Source: Eudromia elegans
Taxonomy: Eukaryota > Chordata > Aves > Tinamiformes > Tinamidae
Direction: 5' to 3'
Assembly: GCA_003342815.1 (NCBI GenBank)
Contig: PTEX01000003.1
Coordinates: 3,660,611-3,724,610, forward strand
DNA: 64,000 nucleotides
Part shown: positions 15,146 through 29,000 of the stretch, piece by piece
Position numbering within the stretch: position 1 is the stretch's first letter
Layout of the letters: each line of letters opens with the position of its first letter
Notes under the pieces: generated by a model
What the model was told of the DNA's origin: nothing
Databases searched by the model: none
The model's input: the letters and a program-made list of their open reading frames with translations, nothing else
Translations under genes and position numbers: made by a program

Positions 15146-16429
15146 ATTTTAAGAAAAATTTGTATTATATCTTTGCTGGTTTTAGGGGACAAACTATAGA
15201 AAATGAAAGTTCATTATTGCTGCTGCGTTTCCTCTTCTGTTAGAAACACCTTCACAGAATGAAGCTTGCTTGATGCTTTCTTGAAGTTGTGCATCTCAAA
15301 GAATAGTAGAGTAAGGGTTGTTCATGGTAAGTATGGTATAAGATCCCAATAGAGCTAAGATTTTGGGTTTGCAGTACTAACACAAAAGAAGCTTTTAAAC
15401 TGGTCAGTTAAAATACGAATGAATTAACAACATTAAAGGAGTTAAAAGGAGGAAGTTTGTGATTTGGTGGGATCGGAAATGCAAGTTTGTGTTAAAATCA
15501 ATTGAAAGATTTTTATAAAGCTAGTCACATAGTGTAGCTCTTGGTTATGGTGTATACTATCAGTAAGATGAAGTTAGCTTTTCAGAGGTGATCTGAATTG
15601 AATCCCTTGTTTAGTTGATGAAGATGGCATGTTAGAGATGGGTAACTGAACTACTGGTGGAGGCATCAATGTTTCCTGGTTTTGGACCAGATATCCTGCA
15701 GCAACTCAAGACAAATTTCTTAAATGTGGTGTCAGTGCTTTCCTGACATGGAATAAAGGGTACTTTGTGCTTTAACAGCTTAAAGGAAGCTGTTAGGAAC
15801 CTATGGACAGTTGTTACCTTCTAAGAGAGAACTTTATCTGGCCTCTGCTGCAGCTACTGTTGTTTCCAATATAAAATGGATGAAACTCTAAAATTCCTAT
15901 TAGACAAATTCCCTAATGTGCATCAAAACAAAGAAAGAATTGCTGCTGTCCCTAGGTATTAAAGCCAAGATTTGCATCAGTCCCAGAAAGTGTGGAAGTA
16001 GAGCTAACAGAAAAGTGCAGTCACTTCCAGGTGAGAGAAACTTCAAGGCCTTTGAGTCTGGCAGAGTATCTGGAAGTAATTTGCTGTTTTCAAGGGTCAG
16101 TTTTTGACCAGTAAGTGTGCTGCGGATGGCATTGCCAATAGAATAGTTTCTAAGTAAAATACAGCTTGTGCTCAGGAGAGTTCAAGGATTCCTAAAGCTC
16201 ACCAAGGCCTGGAAGAGTATGGAGAAGTAATCTGGTCTGTGTGTGGCAAGAGAAGAGGAACTTGGACCTGCAGGTGGTAATACCATGATAATCCTTGATT
16301 TATTTGTATCATATGTAAGAACATGTGTTTTCTCTGGCAAATGACTTCATTGGTCTACATATTACAGAAAGGTTATAGGTTATATGAAAACCTAATTGTG
16401 AATTAGGTGCCACACTTGTTCTGTAACTG
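15146..16429. other. RPL30-MATN2 convergent spacer
   Basis: No exon or repeat is recognised. Part of it could be a long MATN2 3' UTR if a poly(A) site beyond the one proposed at 16717-16722 is used. Confidence 0.45.
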
Positions 16430-16585
16430 TGTGGGTGGCAGAGCCCTGGAACAGGCTGCCCAGAGAGGTTGTGAAGGCTCCTTCTCTGGAGATCTTCAGA
16501 CTTGCCTTGATGCCACCCTGTGCTCTGGGTGTGTCCCTGCTAGAGCATCTCTAAGGCCCTTTCCAACCCCAACCATTCTGTGTTC
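16430..16585 (+). mobile_element. CR1 LINE 3'-end fragment
   Basis: A short CR1 tail: CAGAGCCCTGGAACAGGCTG ([10 protein letters not shown] region) to the AAGGCCCTTTCCAACCCCAA and CATTCTGTG terminus. It is heavily 5'-truncated and lies just past the inferred MATN2 3' end. Confidence 0.88.
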
Positions 16586-16716
16586 TCCACAAAGATACAG
16601 TGCTTGAAATAGGAAAACAAATGTAGGAGGGAAGCCCAGAACAGAATAAGAACATAATATTCATGCCCTAAAAATGCTTCAAAACATGGAGGTTTCACTT
16701 CCAAAAATAATAGTAT

Positions 16717-16722
16717 TTTATT
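16717..16722 (-). promoter_or_regulatory. MATN2: Candidate MATN2 poly(A) signal
   Basis: TTTATT on the + strand reads AATAAA on the MATN2 strand, about 260 bases after the stop codon. It is the nearest good hexamer downstream of the stop that I found. Later sites cannot be excluded. Confidence 0.45.
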
Positions 16723-16979
16723 ATTTTGCATAGCTTATTTCAGCTGTTTAGTTCTGCTTAATTAGAACTTTTGCTAGTTACTAAATTGTTTATATATATA
16801 AAAAATTTTCAATGCTTCTTACCTGCAATCAATGCAAGACAGTACATATCATATATAAATGTGAGGGTCCAAAATGTTCAACTTCAGACACAAGAATTTG
16901 TTAATTACTTTGAGCTGTTGTAACAAAATAGCTCTTACAACTTTGTATAAATATACAGTGTAGTATATACTTTAAATTT

Positions 16980-17035
16980 TCATCGATATCTTAGTCTGTT
17001 TTCCAAGTCTTCCATTCTCTTTGACATTTCTTCTA
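16980..17035 (-). CDS. MATN2: MATN2 last coding exon, C-terminal coiled coil
   Basis: Eighteen codons: [17 protein letters not shown], then TGA at 16980-16982. With the previous exon it completes the heptad-repeat coiled coil that oligomerises matrilin chains; human ends LENRLRYR too. The exon starts after TTGCTTAC, an AC acceptor preceded by a U12 branch site. Confidence 0.95.
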
Positions 17036-20000
17036 GTAAGCAAAAGTTAAGGAAAGGGATATCAAAAATAATTACTAGAAAAGCAATCTGTCAGATGCCT
17101 GCTACCAGTTTTTCCCCACTCAGAATTTGAAGGTGAAACCCCTAAGTACTATTTCTAGACCATCCATACTACAATATTTAGCTTTTTAGAAAGACTTACT
17201 TTCACAACCATGTCCTGCAATATTCCAGCTTTTTGCATTCCTTTATTGCTGACTGAATTGCTTCATGATGCCAGAGAGAGTGCTGCTTAAGAAATTACTC
17301 CAGTTTGAGTGTGTGGCCCATAAATTTGGTCCTATTTTTTGTCTTTTTGTACCTCTCTCTGTCAGACTTGGAGTTTAATACCCTTATTTTATTGTTCTGC
17401 TTTATTCAGCTGAGCTGGGAAGGCTGGGTGAACCCTGCTCATTGCTAGTAGTGCCTCTTGGCAGGCATTTAGGGCTACTCCTTTTTTGGAAAGGAAGACT
17501 GTTAGCTATTTTCCTCAATTTTAAGGGGCCGCTAAATGTTTACTGTGGTCAGTTCTGTGCGGAAGCTGCCACCATCACCTTCACAGCTATCTGTAAGCTC
17601 AGAGTACATGATAAAACGATGTATAGCTCCATGACTGCAGCAGGGATGGCTGCTAATCTCATCTTCTTGGCCCACAGTGGTGCAGTTGGGTGCTTGGATG
17701 CTCTAAAACAGTGGTGCCCACGTATGTGGAATAGAGTAGTAAGACCTGGGGGACACCAGGATGGGATCTGCTGAAAGGAGGAAGCTGCAGCACTGCACTG
17801 AAAAAGGGAGAAAACCTCATTATACAGGCACATCTAATAGCAGTGAAGTCCTTAAGTGGGCAAGTTAGCTAGTTGCAAGTCAGCATATGTGTGTATAATG
17901 CTGACTTTACAGTGAAGCTGCATTTTAAGAGCTGGAAGATTTTTGTGTGCATTTCTTCCTCTCCCCTTCTTTTGCCAGTGCTTGGTTTTCCTGTATCTCT
18001 TAAAGATTCCAGCCACATGGTCCTTTTACCTCTTTCCCATATGTTCAGTAAATATATCTTGGTTCAGAGTTGATCGGTGTTGGTTTCACTTGCTGCTCTC
18101 CTGGCCTGTTCATCTGAGGTGCTTCTCCTATGGAGGCAGATACTCATTACTCTCCTCAACATACCTCAAGCTTGTCACAGGAAGAGAGTTACATGCATAT
18201 GCTTGTAGGGGTAAAACCTTTTTGCCTGTCCACCTGCTCTGGGACAGACCATGTACTGGGCATTCTAATGCACTGGTTAGATGTTATGTTGCCGGCGAAA
18301 CTGCAGAGGGCTCTGCTGGCCTGACTGTGATAGACTGTTACCTCTACCGCTCTCATCTGGGAAGCATCTGAGTGGCTTACATCACTGCCCTCCCTTGTGC
18401 AGCAAGTTAGCCACTATTGAGCTTCTATGCAGTTTTTACCAAGGTTTAAATAGAAAATATGAGCTGAAGGAGATCCCAGAATGATGATATGCAGCTTTCA
18501 TGAATAAAATAATGGAATTTGCTGCATATTGCATAATGCAAAATACTACAAAAATTTGAGCTGCCTATTTACTTTTTTTTTCTTGAGACGCCAGGTGGAT
18601 GTTACAGGTATGTTTACAGGTTATAGTTACAGGTCAGTACAGGCTTCTGCACTGACTGCCTTAAACCCACATTCCCTTCCTTCAAAAAAGCCCCTAGTCA
18701 GCCTCTAACCCCTCTTTCCTCTATGTATATGTTTCTGTAAAGGCAATCAAACCCCACATCCTCTGAATGTACTCCAATCTGGAATGCTATTTTAAATGAC
18801 TCGCAGCATCTGATGCTTTGCCTAGCAATTCAGGAGAGAAGTACCTCCAGTGTTCTCATGTAATGGTTTCCTGTAGACAGTAAGTGCTCTTTGGATACTA
18901 TCTCAAGAAGTAAAATAACCCAAACAGAATGTTAGGCTTGAATTGTATCAGTTGTGTCTTTGCTGTTGCTGAAGGTGTTTGCTATTATGGTTTACTCAAT
19001 ATTTAGATCCTTACTAATATTTTTGTCCCTTCTCTGAAGGAGAGGTGGATTTCATGTCTGCCAGTTTTAACATTACTGAGTAGCTCAGCTTTTCATTAAA
19101 GCAGACAGGCCTGAACACATGGAGGCAGCTTAGGCTTGATGAGTTATATTAATCATTCCTCTTAGCCTGTCCCTGTGTACAAGAAACAATTAGTCTGAAA
19201 GGATATATCGCTGGGTGAGTTTTTTTACTTCTGTGGTTGCGTAGTTCTGGAACGTCACAAGGTTTTCACATTTGCATTGGTCTTTATCTTTTGCAGCTTT
19301 TGCTGAAAAACAGAAACAGTCAAACAAATGCTTAAAATACTGAACAAATCCAAAACAACGGGGGAGGGAATGACAAGGATGTCTAAATGCAGAAGGGGTT
19401 TTAGTACAGCTTTCTGTTCTTAAAACAAGTCAACATCCAAAGGAATGCTACGGGGAACACAATGTAAATACTGGAAAACAGTGCACACCACTTTGTAATG
19501 GTCTATATTCAACGAGCAGTCTGGATGATCTAAACAAAGATAACCTGATTACCTGTTATTGTTGAGTAAGTGAGAATGTCTTCAAAAAGATACTTATGGT
19601 GTACTGCAAAATTGGGACAGGCGAGGACATCTATGATGGCTACTGTGTCTGATTCAGGTCCTGTAGGAAACCCCCAAAAGATCTAAAAGTCAAATTGACT
19701 TCACTTGTGATTATACAGTATTTTTCCCACTGCCATGCACTGAGTCTCCTCAAAGAGTACATAATTTCACTGGTTGCAGTAAGGATCATTCATGGAGAGG
19801 GCTCGTGCTAAAGAGGTGAAGCAACTGAGCTTTTAAACTGCACATACAGTGAACACAGCCTAAGCTGTGGGTTGCAGAACTGAAAGGGACTTGGGAAGGT
19901 TTCTGTCAGTCACTTTAGTGTTGATGAAACAGAAGTGATTGAAAGCTGATCATGCTGTTAAGCAGAGTGCTGCAGTGCAAGTGTCCCCTTCGAGTAATCC

Positions 20001-23000
20001 ATTTGGATGGTGCAGCAATGGAGCACGCAGCCATGCACTCGGCACAGAGACTCTCAGAAGCTGCTCTGGGTAAAGCAACTCGCTGAGTTGACTTGCAATG
20101 GAAAGGAGAAGGTTTTCTGGCTAGGGGAGGGTCACAGACCTCCCCAGGGAGGAAGGGGCAGCTTAGCAAGGAGCTGTGGGAGAGCTAACCTGAAGGCTCT
20201 GCGTCAGCCTTGTGAAGTGTCCCAGACGGCGGCTCTGGCCGGTGAGCTGAACCTTGCAAAGCTGGCAGAAAAAAATGCCAAAGGGAACAAAATCATTAAA
20301 AGAGCAGCACAAATTCTTTAATTCCCTAGAAACGGAGATGTTTCTTACCAGTAACTTCTTCTGTTGGTGCCTCTATCATAATACATGAGGAATGCCTCAT
20401 ACCTGTGTAGTCTGTAAGAGGTCCAGTGTCTGGAAACTCCACGACTCACCTTTCAGCTGAGGTTTTTGTAAGAATTTTTCCATAAGATAAACAGCAGTGA
20501 AAGAATCTGAGGTTATGACAACCTAGTTTGTGTCCTTTAAGTGAAAGTTTATGTTTTATTGTCATCTATCAGTTACATGGGGTGAACTGAATGAGAAGAG
20601 AAACTATGTACAAAAGGAAGAGTTTTCTTATTTGACTTCTGCTTTCTCCTTTCTAATGGAAAACGTTGATCAGAATCGGTGTGTTTAGCTCAGTGCAATA
20701 GAATTTTTGTAGCGCACCAGAACTGCAAGCAAAATACAAGTTTCTCATTCATGAATGAGCCTTTGTACAGTAAGAACTATTTTAGAATCCATGTAAGTGA
20801 CAGAAACGTATTTCACATGTAGGTGTAACCACCTGAATGAGTATTATACACATTTTTCTTAAGAAACACAGCTTTTGTTTCTTCAGGATTTTTTTTTAAC
20901 AGAATGAACACTTTGCCTTCAGCTAACTGTGAAGCTCTGAAGGGTTCAGATGAGCTAAAGAACATAAATTTAGCAGCTGCCTGTCTTGACCAACAGGGCT
21001 AGAGGAACTAATGGAGCACCTAGGGCTCTCCTTGCTCATCGACGTGGGGTTACTTGCAGTGGAAATGAAAACACAAAGGGGATGGTGCAAACTCTGCTAA
21101 CATGCCCTCAGGATGCAGCAGGCAGGAAGGTGGAAGATGCCCTTGGGCCTCATGGTTTTGTTACAGCTACTTGACACTCTAATACCTTTGGTTCAGTGAA
21201 CCTTGACAACGATACCTAGATGACCAAAGGGGCATGGAGAAGAATAGCCATTCAGTGTGGAGCCCAAAACGACTGAGCATGAACAAGAAGAGGGAGCGAG
21301 CAGAGGTGAGTGCTTCAGTAAGGAGACCAGAGGTCAGTGGAATGAAGATAGCTGCATAGGTCCAAATGCATGAGTGAGAGCCAGCTCACGGGTAATGAAG
21401 AAGATGAGTGGTCGCGGAGGCTGACGTAAGAGTGGGGAAACAGGATGGTGGAATTCAAAATGTAGGAGGGAAGAGATGACAGGTAAGAAGAACTGATAGG
21501 AAGAATCTGACCCAGGACAACAAACTGATGGAAAACTAAAGGCTAATGGGGAAACTCTTGGGCAGGAGGCCTGAGGTGGAAAGCCTGGACATAGGGCTTG
21601 CATAGACAAGGAAACTGATACATTGGTAGAGGTGAGGCAGAAGATTTCAGGTATGGGAAGGGTATTGGGTACTGCAGAACACTCCTCTTCAGGTCTCAGA
21701 GTCTGGTTTGGAGAGGTCAGGGATGGTTTAATAATTTCTATCACAGCTGTGAAAAATGATACAAATACAGATGAAGGCTGCTAACAGAGTCTTTAGCCCA
21801 AGTCAGTGCAGGGACCAGAAATTCAAATCTAGTTGAGGAGGCATATTAAAGTTGAATGCTGCTTTTAGCTTTCTGCTTTGGAACAAACCCTAAATATGTT
21901 AGAAGAAGCCTATGAGAAAGTGCAGGACTGTGTCTCCAAAAGCAGCGACTGCTTGTACATAGCTGTGATGCACATATACAAACAGGAAGGAGAAGAGATT
22001 AACCAGCAGGCAGTTATCCAAGCACTGCCATCTGAGCACAGCTGGGGTCCTGTGATTATAAAAATAAAGTGTTACTAGTTAATTAAGGGCTCCCATAATG
22101 TCCATGCTCAGAACAGGGAAGAAGAGGCAATCATGAGTGCACATCATGTATGACCTTACTGTAGTTTCTTTAGTCCTTCCATTCACACCAGAAATGAACT
22201 TTGAGCAAGGGAATGGATGGACACCTCCTGACTGACTCCCTTTTAAAAAGATGCAAAAGAGACTTTATTTTTTAACATTACTGCTCATTAAGAATAATTA
22301 ATAGTGAACAGCTATTCTACCAAGCTGATGTTTCCTTGCAAAGGAAGACGTCTTACCCCAAAGCATATTTGCAGGGGGTCTTTACTTGGAAACACGCAGC
22401 CCATGCCCAGCCCAGGGCATGAGAGGCCCAGGCAGCGGAGCCCGTATGGAAGGTCTGCACTGCCCTCGCTGGCCACAGCCTTAGTGCTCCTCAGCTGCTG
22501 ATGAAGAGGGACCAACGTCAAAATGAAACCAGTGTTGTTGCACGGAGAGGGGACAAAATCAGGAGTAAACCTGCCTAGGGAGGAGGCGCTGGACACGTAA
22601 CTTGCCCCGGGGCAGAGGGGCCGGTGGAGCGAGTGCTGAGCGGCCCTGGAGTGTCCGGAGAGGCGGCTGGGCCAGCCCGAGCTCTGAGCTCCAGGGCGGG
22701 AGGCAGCCCTGACGTGGAGGGGGAGCAGGAGGCACCGGCCCTGCCCTGCCGCGACGAGTGCGCTCGGAAGCTGCCACGAAGCGGCAGGATTCGCTTAGTT
22801 TTCATGTGGCAGGTAACACGAAGAGGAAAATTGTGGCAGCCAAGAACCCCTGTGGGTACCTCAGAAATGTATCGCCACCACTGAGCTCAGGGGAGTGCTG
22901 ATGAGTGAGAATTATTATACCAGCTGCCAGATCGTTTGGGCTCTGGAATGTCCCCGGCTTCTAAAACGACATGCTGTCAGCAGCAGAGCATCTGTCTAGT

Positions 23001-26000
23001 GAGAAGGCTAATGAACAGGCCTGGGTTTGAATTCCTACAGTATTCTGTATTTCAAAGATGGAGGTAGAAAAATGTTAGGACCATGGGAAACACAAGGGAT
23101 AGGCAATCTGTGAAACAGTCCTGGGTTTTGGTTTTTTTTCAGATTCTTTCTAGACATCTACATGAGGCAGAAATACACTGCTCATAAAAACAGAAAACTT
23201 TTTTTGCACTAAAATCTGAAATTCTAAAAAAAAAAGAAAAAAGAGAAATTTAAAGTGTTCTGTACAATAGTAATGCCCACCGTTACTCAGTGCCACTTCA
23301 GAGCTTTGCTGCGGTAGCAGTTTGAAAGTACAAGTCACACTGAGTCCTGGAGTAGGTGAGTGGGAGGGACACACAGTCCTCTCCCTGCCTGAACAGGGCT
23401 GCGCGGGGCTCATGTCGTTCCCCTTCCCCCTGCAGAGCTTTGGGAGGGAATGTTTGGAGAGAGGCTGGCAGAACCGCAGCGAGGACGGGTGCCTCTGCAG
23501 TATGGGCTCTGTATGAGGACGGGTGCCCTCTGCAACACGGGTTCTGCATGAGGACAGGTGCCCTCTGCAACACGGGCTCTGTACGAGGGCGGGTGCTCTC
23601 TGCAGTACGGGCTCTGCACTTGTGACACCCATCTCAGAGCTTCTGCAGAGCTTTTTGTCCTTCCAACTCCCGGTATATTTTAAAGCATATTTCATTCACA
23701 GAAGTGAATTCTGGTGCTTTGTAGGTATGCAGAGTAGCTCTTGATAATTCATTCTGTACTTCAGTGTTCTGCCACTTCTCTTGAGCATGTGCTTATTCTC
23801 ATTAAGACATTAGCAATCACTGTCTATTTTTCACATTCCCAGTGAAATAGATCATGCTGCCTTGGCTGGGTGGGGTTTAGAGCAGAGCTGACCTAACTGT
23901 AGCAAAAAAGAAAGGGGAAAGGAGGGAATCAATTCTCCTGGACCCTGGAATATATATTTTATGCAAACTTTGGAAAAATAAAGAAAAAGAAATTATTATG
24001 TACCTTTTCCCGGATTTAGATGAAGGTTATATATTCCTCGTGCACTAAACGGCAGAAATACTATCCTAAGTTGCTTTTGTCTTGCAGTGTCTGTGACTAA
24101 TGTTATGACAGAGGTCACAATGAATAAAACTAACTGTTCTTTCAGGCCCGGAAATTATATACACCCATTCCTCTTATTCTGTTTCAGCGAAAGCAGAATA
24201 CTGCTACCTTCACAGATCTGGACTCTTAGCTTTTCACTTATCTCCTCCATGGCTGTGAAATCCTCAGCATAGAAAAGATGTGATGGCTCAGAAGCAATTT
24301 CCAGCAGTTCTTCCTCAATTGCTTTTCCTATTCCAACCACATAGATAATTATACCTAGATTCAAAAGAAATTGCACATAATTATTACACCAGCAATTCAA
24401 AATTCTGTTTTTCTATGAAAGGAAAACATAGGCATTAGTCATTTTATATATACAGAGTGAGGGACAGTGCAAGAAGTGCACATGCTGTGTATCTCCCAAA
24501 GAGTGTTTGAACAGGTTTAATGTGCTCTGGTTATTAACAGCAGTATAGAAACATGCCCCTCACCTGACATTTCATTTTTTAAAAAGCAGCAAATACAGAG
24601 TAGAGCAACTATCACTATTCCATTTTTGAGCAGGTAACTGGAAAGCTTTTATTCTGATGAGCAAAAGATCTGATGCAACATTTCGATTTACATCAGTTCT
24701 GGCTTGCAAAGTATCCACAACTGCTTTTGTGCTTGCAGTGTATTAGGAAAAAGTGCAAGAATTCCCTTCCTAACATAACAATTATGTCATAGCGACTGCA
24801 GCTCTTTTTCCAGGTTCAAGAGCAGAAGCTGACTTTTCCGCTGCATGGTTTCAGATAAAGCAGAGGATGGGCAGGCTTGATAGCTCTCCATCATCACTGG
24901 ATAATAGTGGCTGCACATGACTGAATTGCAGTTTTAAACCCCTCACTGAAGAACATATCAGTATTTTCCAAGTCTTTGGCATTTGGTTGAAACATCCCCT
25001 TGTTTTCTATTATGAATATGCCTGCCATTGCACTTAACTAGGAATGTAAAACATTTACCAGAAAGTGATTCAGTCTGATGAATGGACCAGGCATGCTGAG
25101 GTCTGTTGCTTTTTAAAGACTTGGAGATATCAGTGATAAACCATTCAAGGCCAAACTCGTATTCAGCAGAACTGTGTTGCCCTCAGTGCAATTATGCAGG
25201 GGATGGACTTGGCTTGTAGCACTGCAAACCCCAGTGAAAGCAGAGCTGGGTTTCCTTCAGCAAGTAAGCAAGGCTGCCTGCATTTCTCTCCTCCAGTTCT
25301 GTAAATTCTCCATCTACGCTTCCAGATCTTGCTACTTAACCATAAATCTTTGGTTTTGCTTTTACCCTTTTAAAGAACATTTTGTTGGTATTTCTTTGTG
25401 ACAGCAAGCTCGTTAGCTCTGCTGCCTCCTCAGCTCAGCTTTTGCCCACTATTCCTTCCCACATCCTTGTACGTTCCGTTTTCTCCTTATAGAGAGATGT
25501 CAGTATTGACCAGGGCTGTACCAATAACGGATTAAGACATGATAGTTAGGCCAAGCCAATTAAGAAAAAAGTGCAGTATCTCCTAAAATCTGGCTATTTT
25601 CCCTGTGCTTCAGGCACAGGTTCTTGTCATCATCCCAGGTTCTTAATAGAGTTCCTCATAAAAGAGAAAATGTTTTGCAAAGACAAAAGGTTTCTTTATT
25701 TTCTGGGAGTATTTTGGAAACTTTTAATGAGCTCATTCGAAGATTCTGATTTTTGATATAGCTGTCCTAGAGGATGGATTTCTGCCCCAGAAATATTTTA
25801 TATTAAAAATCACCAGTTTTCAATTATATTTTGAGATGAGCTATCATTTGGCAAGGCACACAGAAAGACGGACAGCATTGCTGCGGATTTCTCATATCAT
25901 CCTGCCCTGGGAATGACCTGCCTCAGAGCTACGGCTTCTGCGAGCAGCCAAGACCTGACGGGCTGCTGCAGTGGTCGTGGACTACAGCATGCCCACTGTG

Positions 26001-29000
26001 CTGTGACAAGCTCCCTCCTGATCAGCATATATTGTAGCATCTTATTTTAGCAATATTTGCCTTTAGAAAGGAGCAAACCCGCCTGCAGTTACCATTTTGC
26101 TTGGCTCTAGCAGCCCATTCAGACACTTCATCTTGGGCTCGCCCATCCGTGAACACAACGGAGACTCGAGGGACGCCAGCTGAGAGCGGCCTGGCTCCTT
26201 CGCTTTCCGTGAAGCTCCTCTCGAGCATGTGCTTCAGAGCCAGTCCCGTCATGGAACCTCTCTCCATGTACTTCATCTGAGACACAGCTTTCTTCATGTC
26301 TTTGACTGAGCTGAACTGCCTCAATGTAAACTCGGTGCGGACTTCCGTGGAGTACTGCAGCAAACCGACCCGAGCAGCTTTGGGCGAAATCTCAAGTGAG
26401 TCCAAGACGTCCGAGACAAATTGTTTTACAATTTCAAAATTGTTCTCGCCGAGACTTTTTGATCCGTCAATCACAAACACCAGGTCAATGGGGCCTTCAG
26501 TGCATCCTGTAAAATAAGCAGCACAATCCCTTAGTTAGCATGAGTCTCCAGGTGCCAAAGTCTGCAATGTTCCTATCAGGAAAGAGCTCCACAAAGCTGA
26601 AATAGGAGCAAGGTAGTCAGGAACTGTATGACCTCAGGGGTGTCTAGAAGCCCTTGTTTCTGGCTCGGACAACCTCACCAGCATGTTTAAAGATGTTGTG
26701 TATAGTCATTATCAAAAGCTAAGAGCATGTCAATGACTATGACTTTAATAAAGGTATGGTTACAGTAGATGCTTAATGAGACATATTGCATTGTAGAATA
26801 CTGCAGCACTTAAAAACACTGCATCAATACACAAGTTTTAAGAATAACTTAAGTAGGAAGAATTGTGTAACTGAAGAATATAGCTAGGATATAGAAACAG
26901 AGTTGCCATTATTTTTCTGCCAGGGATAATAGGCCAATAATCTTTGCATTTATGTAGATATTCAGTACTGAAAGACATCTTGGGGGGTGATATGAATCAT
27001 TGGAGCTGCACTTGTCTGCATAAGTAGCAAAAGGCAAAGGCAGTAGAAGAGTCACTGAATGTGAGCAGGGCAAAGGCCTAAGAATCATGTTGAGAATGGC
27101 AGGGAAGAGTGACCCAAATGCCAAGTATCTGGGGAGGGCTGAGAGGGGGTCAGCTCGCCTACAGGTTAGGATGAGGTTCAAGTCTGGGGACAAAATACAA
27201 ACAATGCACGTGTCTGTTTTAGTTATGCTCCCAGGGCATACTGTATGTGTTAGGAAGGCAGTCACCGTCACTAGCTGTCATAGCTTGGACCAGAATTGTT
27301 TATATACGTTGCTTTGTCCACAACTCTCTTACAATCTTCTAATTAGAAAGTATGTGTGTTGCTGGAAAAAACCTTTGCTGTTTTACCTGTGAAAGTTGGG
27401 AATGAATCCAGGAGAGACTGGCAAATTTGGAGTACTCATAACTCGGGGCAAACTCACAGGCAAAAATCCAAAGCAATGCAAAGGCAGCCAGCACCCACGA
27501 TGAGGTTAGGGTGTTCAGGGAATGGGCAGTGTCCTCTGAGCTGGAAAGAGGCAGGTTCTGCCAGGGGCTGCCCCAGGATAGCGGGTGCCCCCACGGAGCA
27601 CCAGCAAGTGCTGTGCAAAGGGGCTGACTGCGGAGATTCACAGCCCCGCTTGAAGCAATGTCACTTAATCACAACTTCTAGTAATTTCCAGGGTGAGTTT
27701 GCCAACCTGAGGGATGTACAATTTGAATCCTCATCTTTTTTAAAGATTTTTAGTGTCAGCTTGTGTGGACCAAACTAACTTTGATGTCTACTTATCTCCC
27801 ATGCATGTATGGTAAGATGCTGTAAACAGAATACAGGAGGTCACTGTGCAGCTGTGTTCAGTGTTGTCCTCAATTTCATAGCAAGGCCGATGGGATGTTT
27901 AGAAAGCAAGATGCATGAAGAAAGGTTGAAGGAGCAGAGTTTGTTTTGTCTCCTCCTATGCTCTTTCCACCTTTCTTTCTGCCTTTGCTGCAGAAGTTAC
28001 TAGAAAGTTTTGCTCCCAAGTCAGAGCAAGGATAAGGAAGCTCAGTTATCAATCTTTGACGGCTCTTAGACAATAGCTTTTTTTAGAACATTTCAGAACT
28101 GCTGCCCAAGAATTTATTCTGCAGACATGGGAGGAAAAAATGTGTCACACCTTCTGACGTGATGGGAATGCAATGAATATGAATATCAGAACCTCTGTTT
28201 TTTTAATTAGGATGGAGTTCAGCCATGAACATATTACCATTCTTCTAGTAATAAAATCTCCCCAAGTAAGGCACTAATTTTGTTGAATAAAAGATTTTAT
28301 TCAGCTCCTGTAAAGAAAAAAAGAGGAAAGAAAAAGAAAAAAAGTGTTTCTTCCCTGAGAATTAATGGTGATGGCACGAGCTGGAAGGTGATCTATACAA
28401 GACATATTAGAGGATAAGAAAATACACTTAATGATATTTTAAAATGAAGCATAAAAGGATAGAAGCTCCACACTATTGGAATCTGATTGAAGTTCACATT
28501 CCTTGATAACAAGATTTTACTCAAGACTTTTAACGGATATTTGGAAACAATTCTTAGTGAACCTCATAATATAGCAAAACAGCTCTTCCAATGCATTAGC
28601 TTTTGTTTATGAGAGTATGAATTTAAATAGTTCAAAGCATTTTCCATTGCACTCACATATGCTGTGGGATATTCCATGGCATTCCAAGGTCAAGTAATTT
28701 CAAAAATCAAAGAAACAAATATTTTACAAATAAAGGTACTTACTTTTGCAGGTTTTCTTATCCTCTTTTAGTACATATCCCTCCTGGCATTTACAAATGT
28801 ATGAGTCATCATTATTAACACAAATATGTTCACAGCCATGGGCAACTGATTTGCAGACATCTTTACCTAGGAATAATTGAAATATTTATGGAGTATTCAA
28901 TTTTTAAAAATTATAAATTTAAACACTATAGATGTGATATTTGAAGAGTGTATGACAAAGAAATTGAACATCTTTGATGTTTTATGTCATGTTGCCAGAG

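Noticed and set aside
21334-21744. 136-codon - strand frame between vWA2 and the linker, considered as the missing linker exon
   Set aside because: No similarity to the human acidic segment and no suitable phase 1-1 borders.
22560-22800. GC-rich patch as a possible promoter or extra MATN2 exon
   Set aside because: No acceptable phase 1-1 exon on the MATN2 strand and no homology to the human linker were found; kept only as a note.
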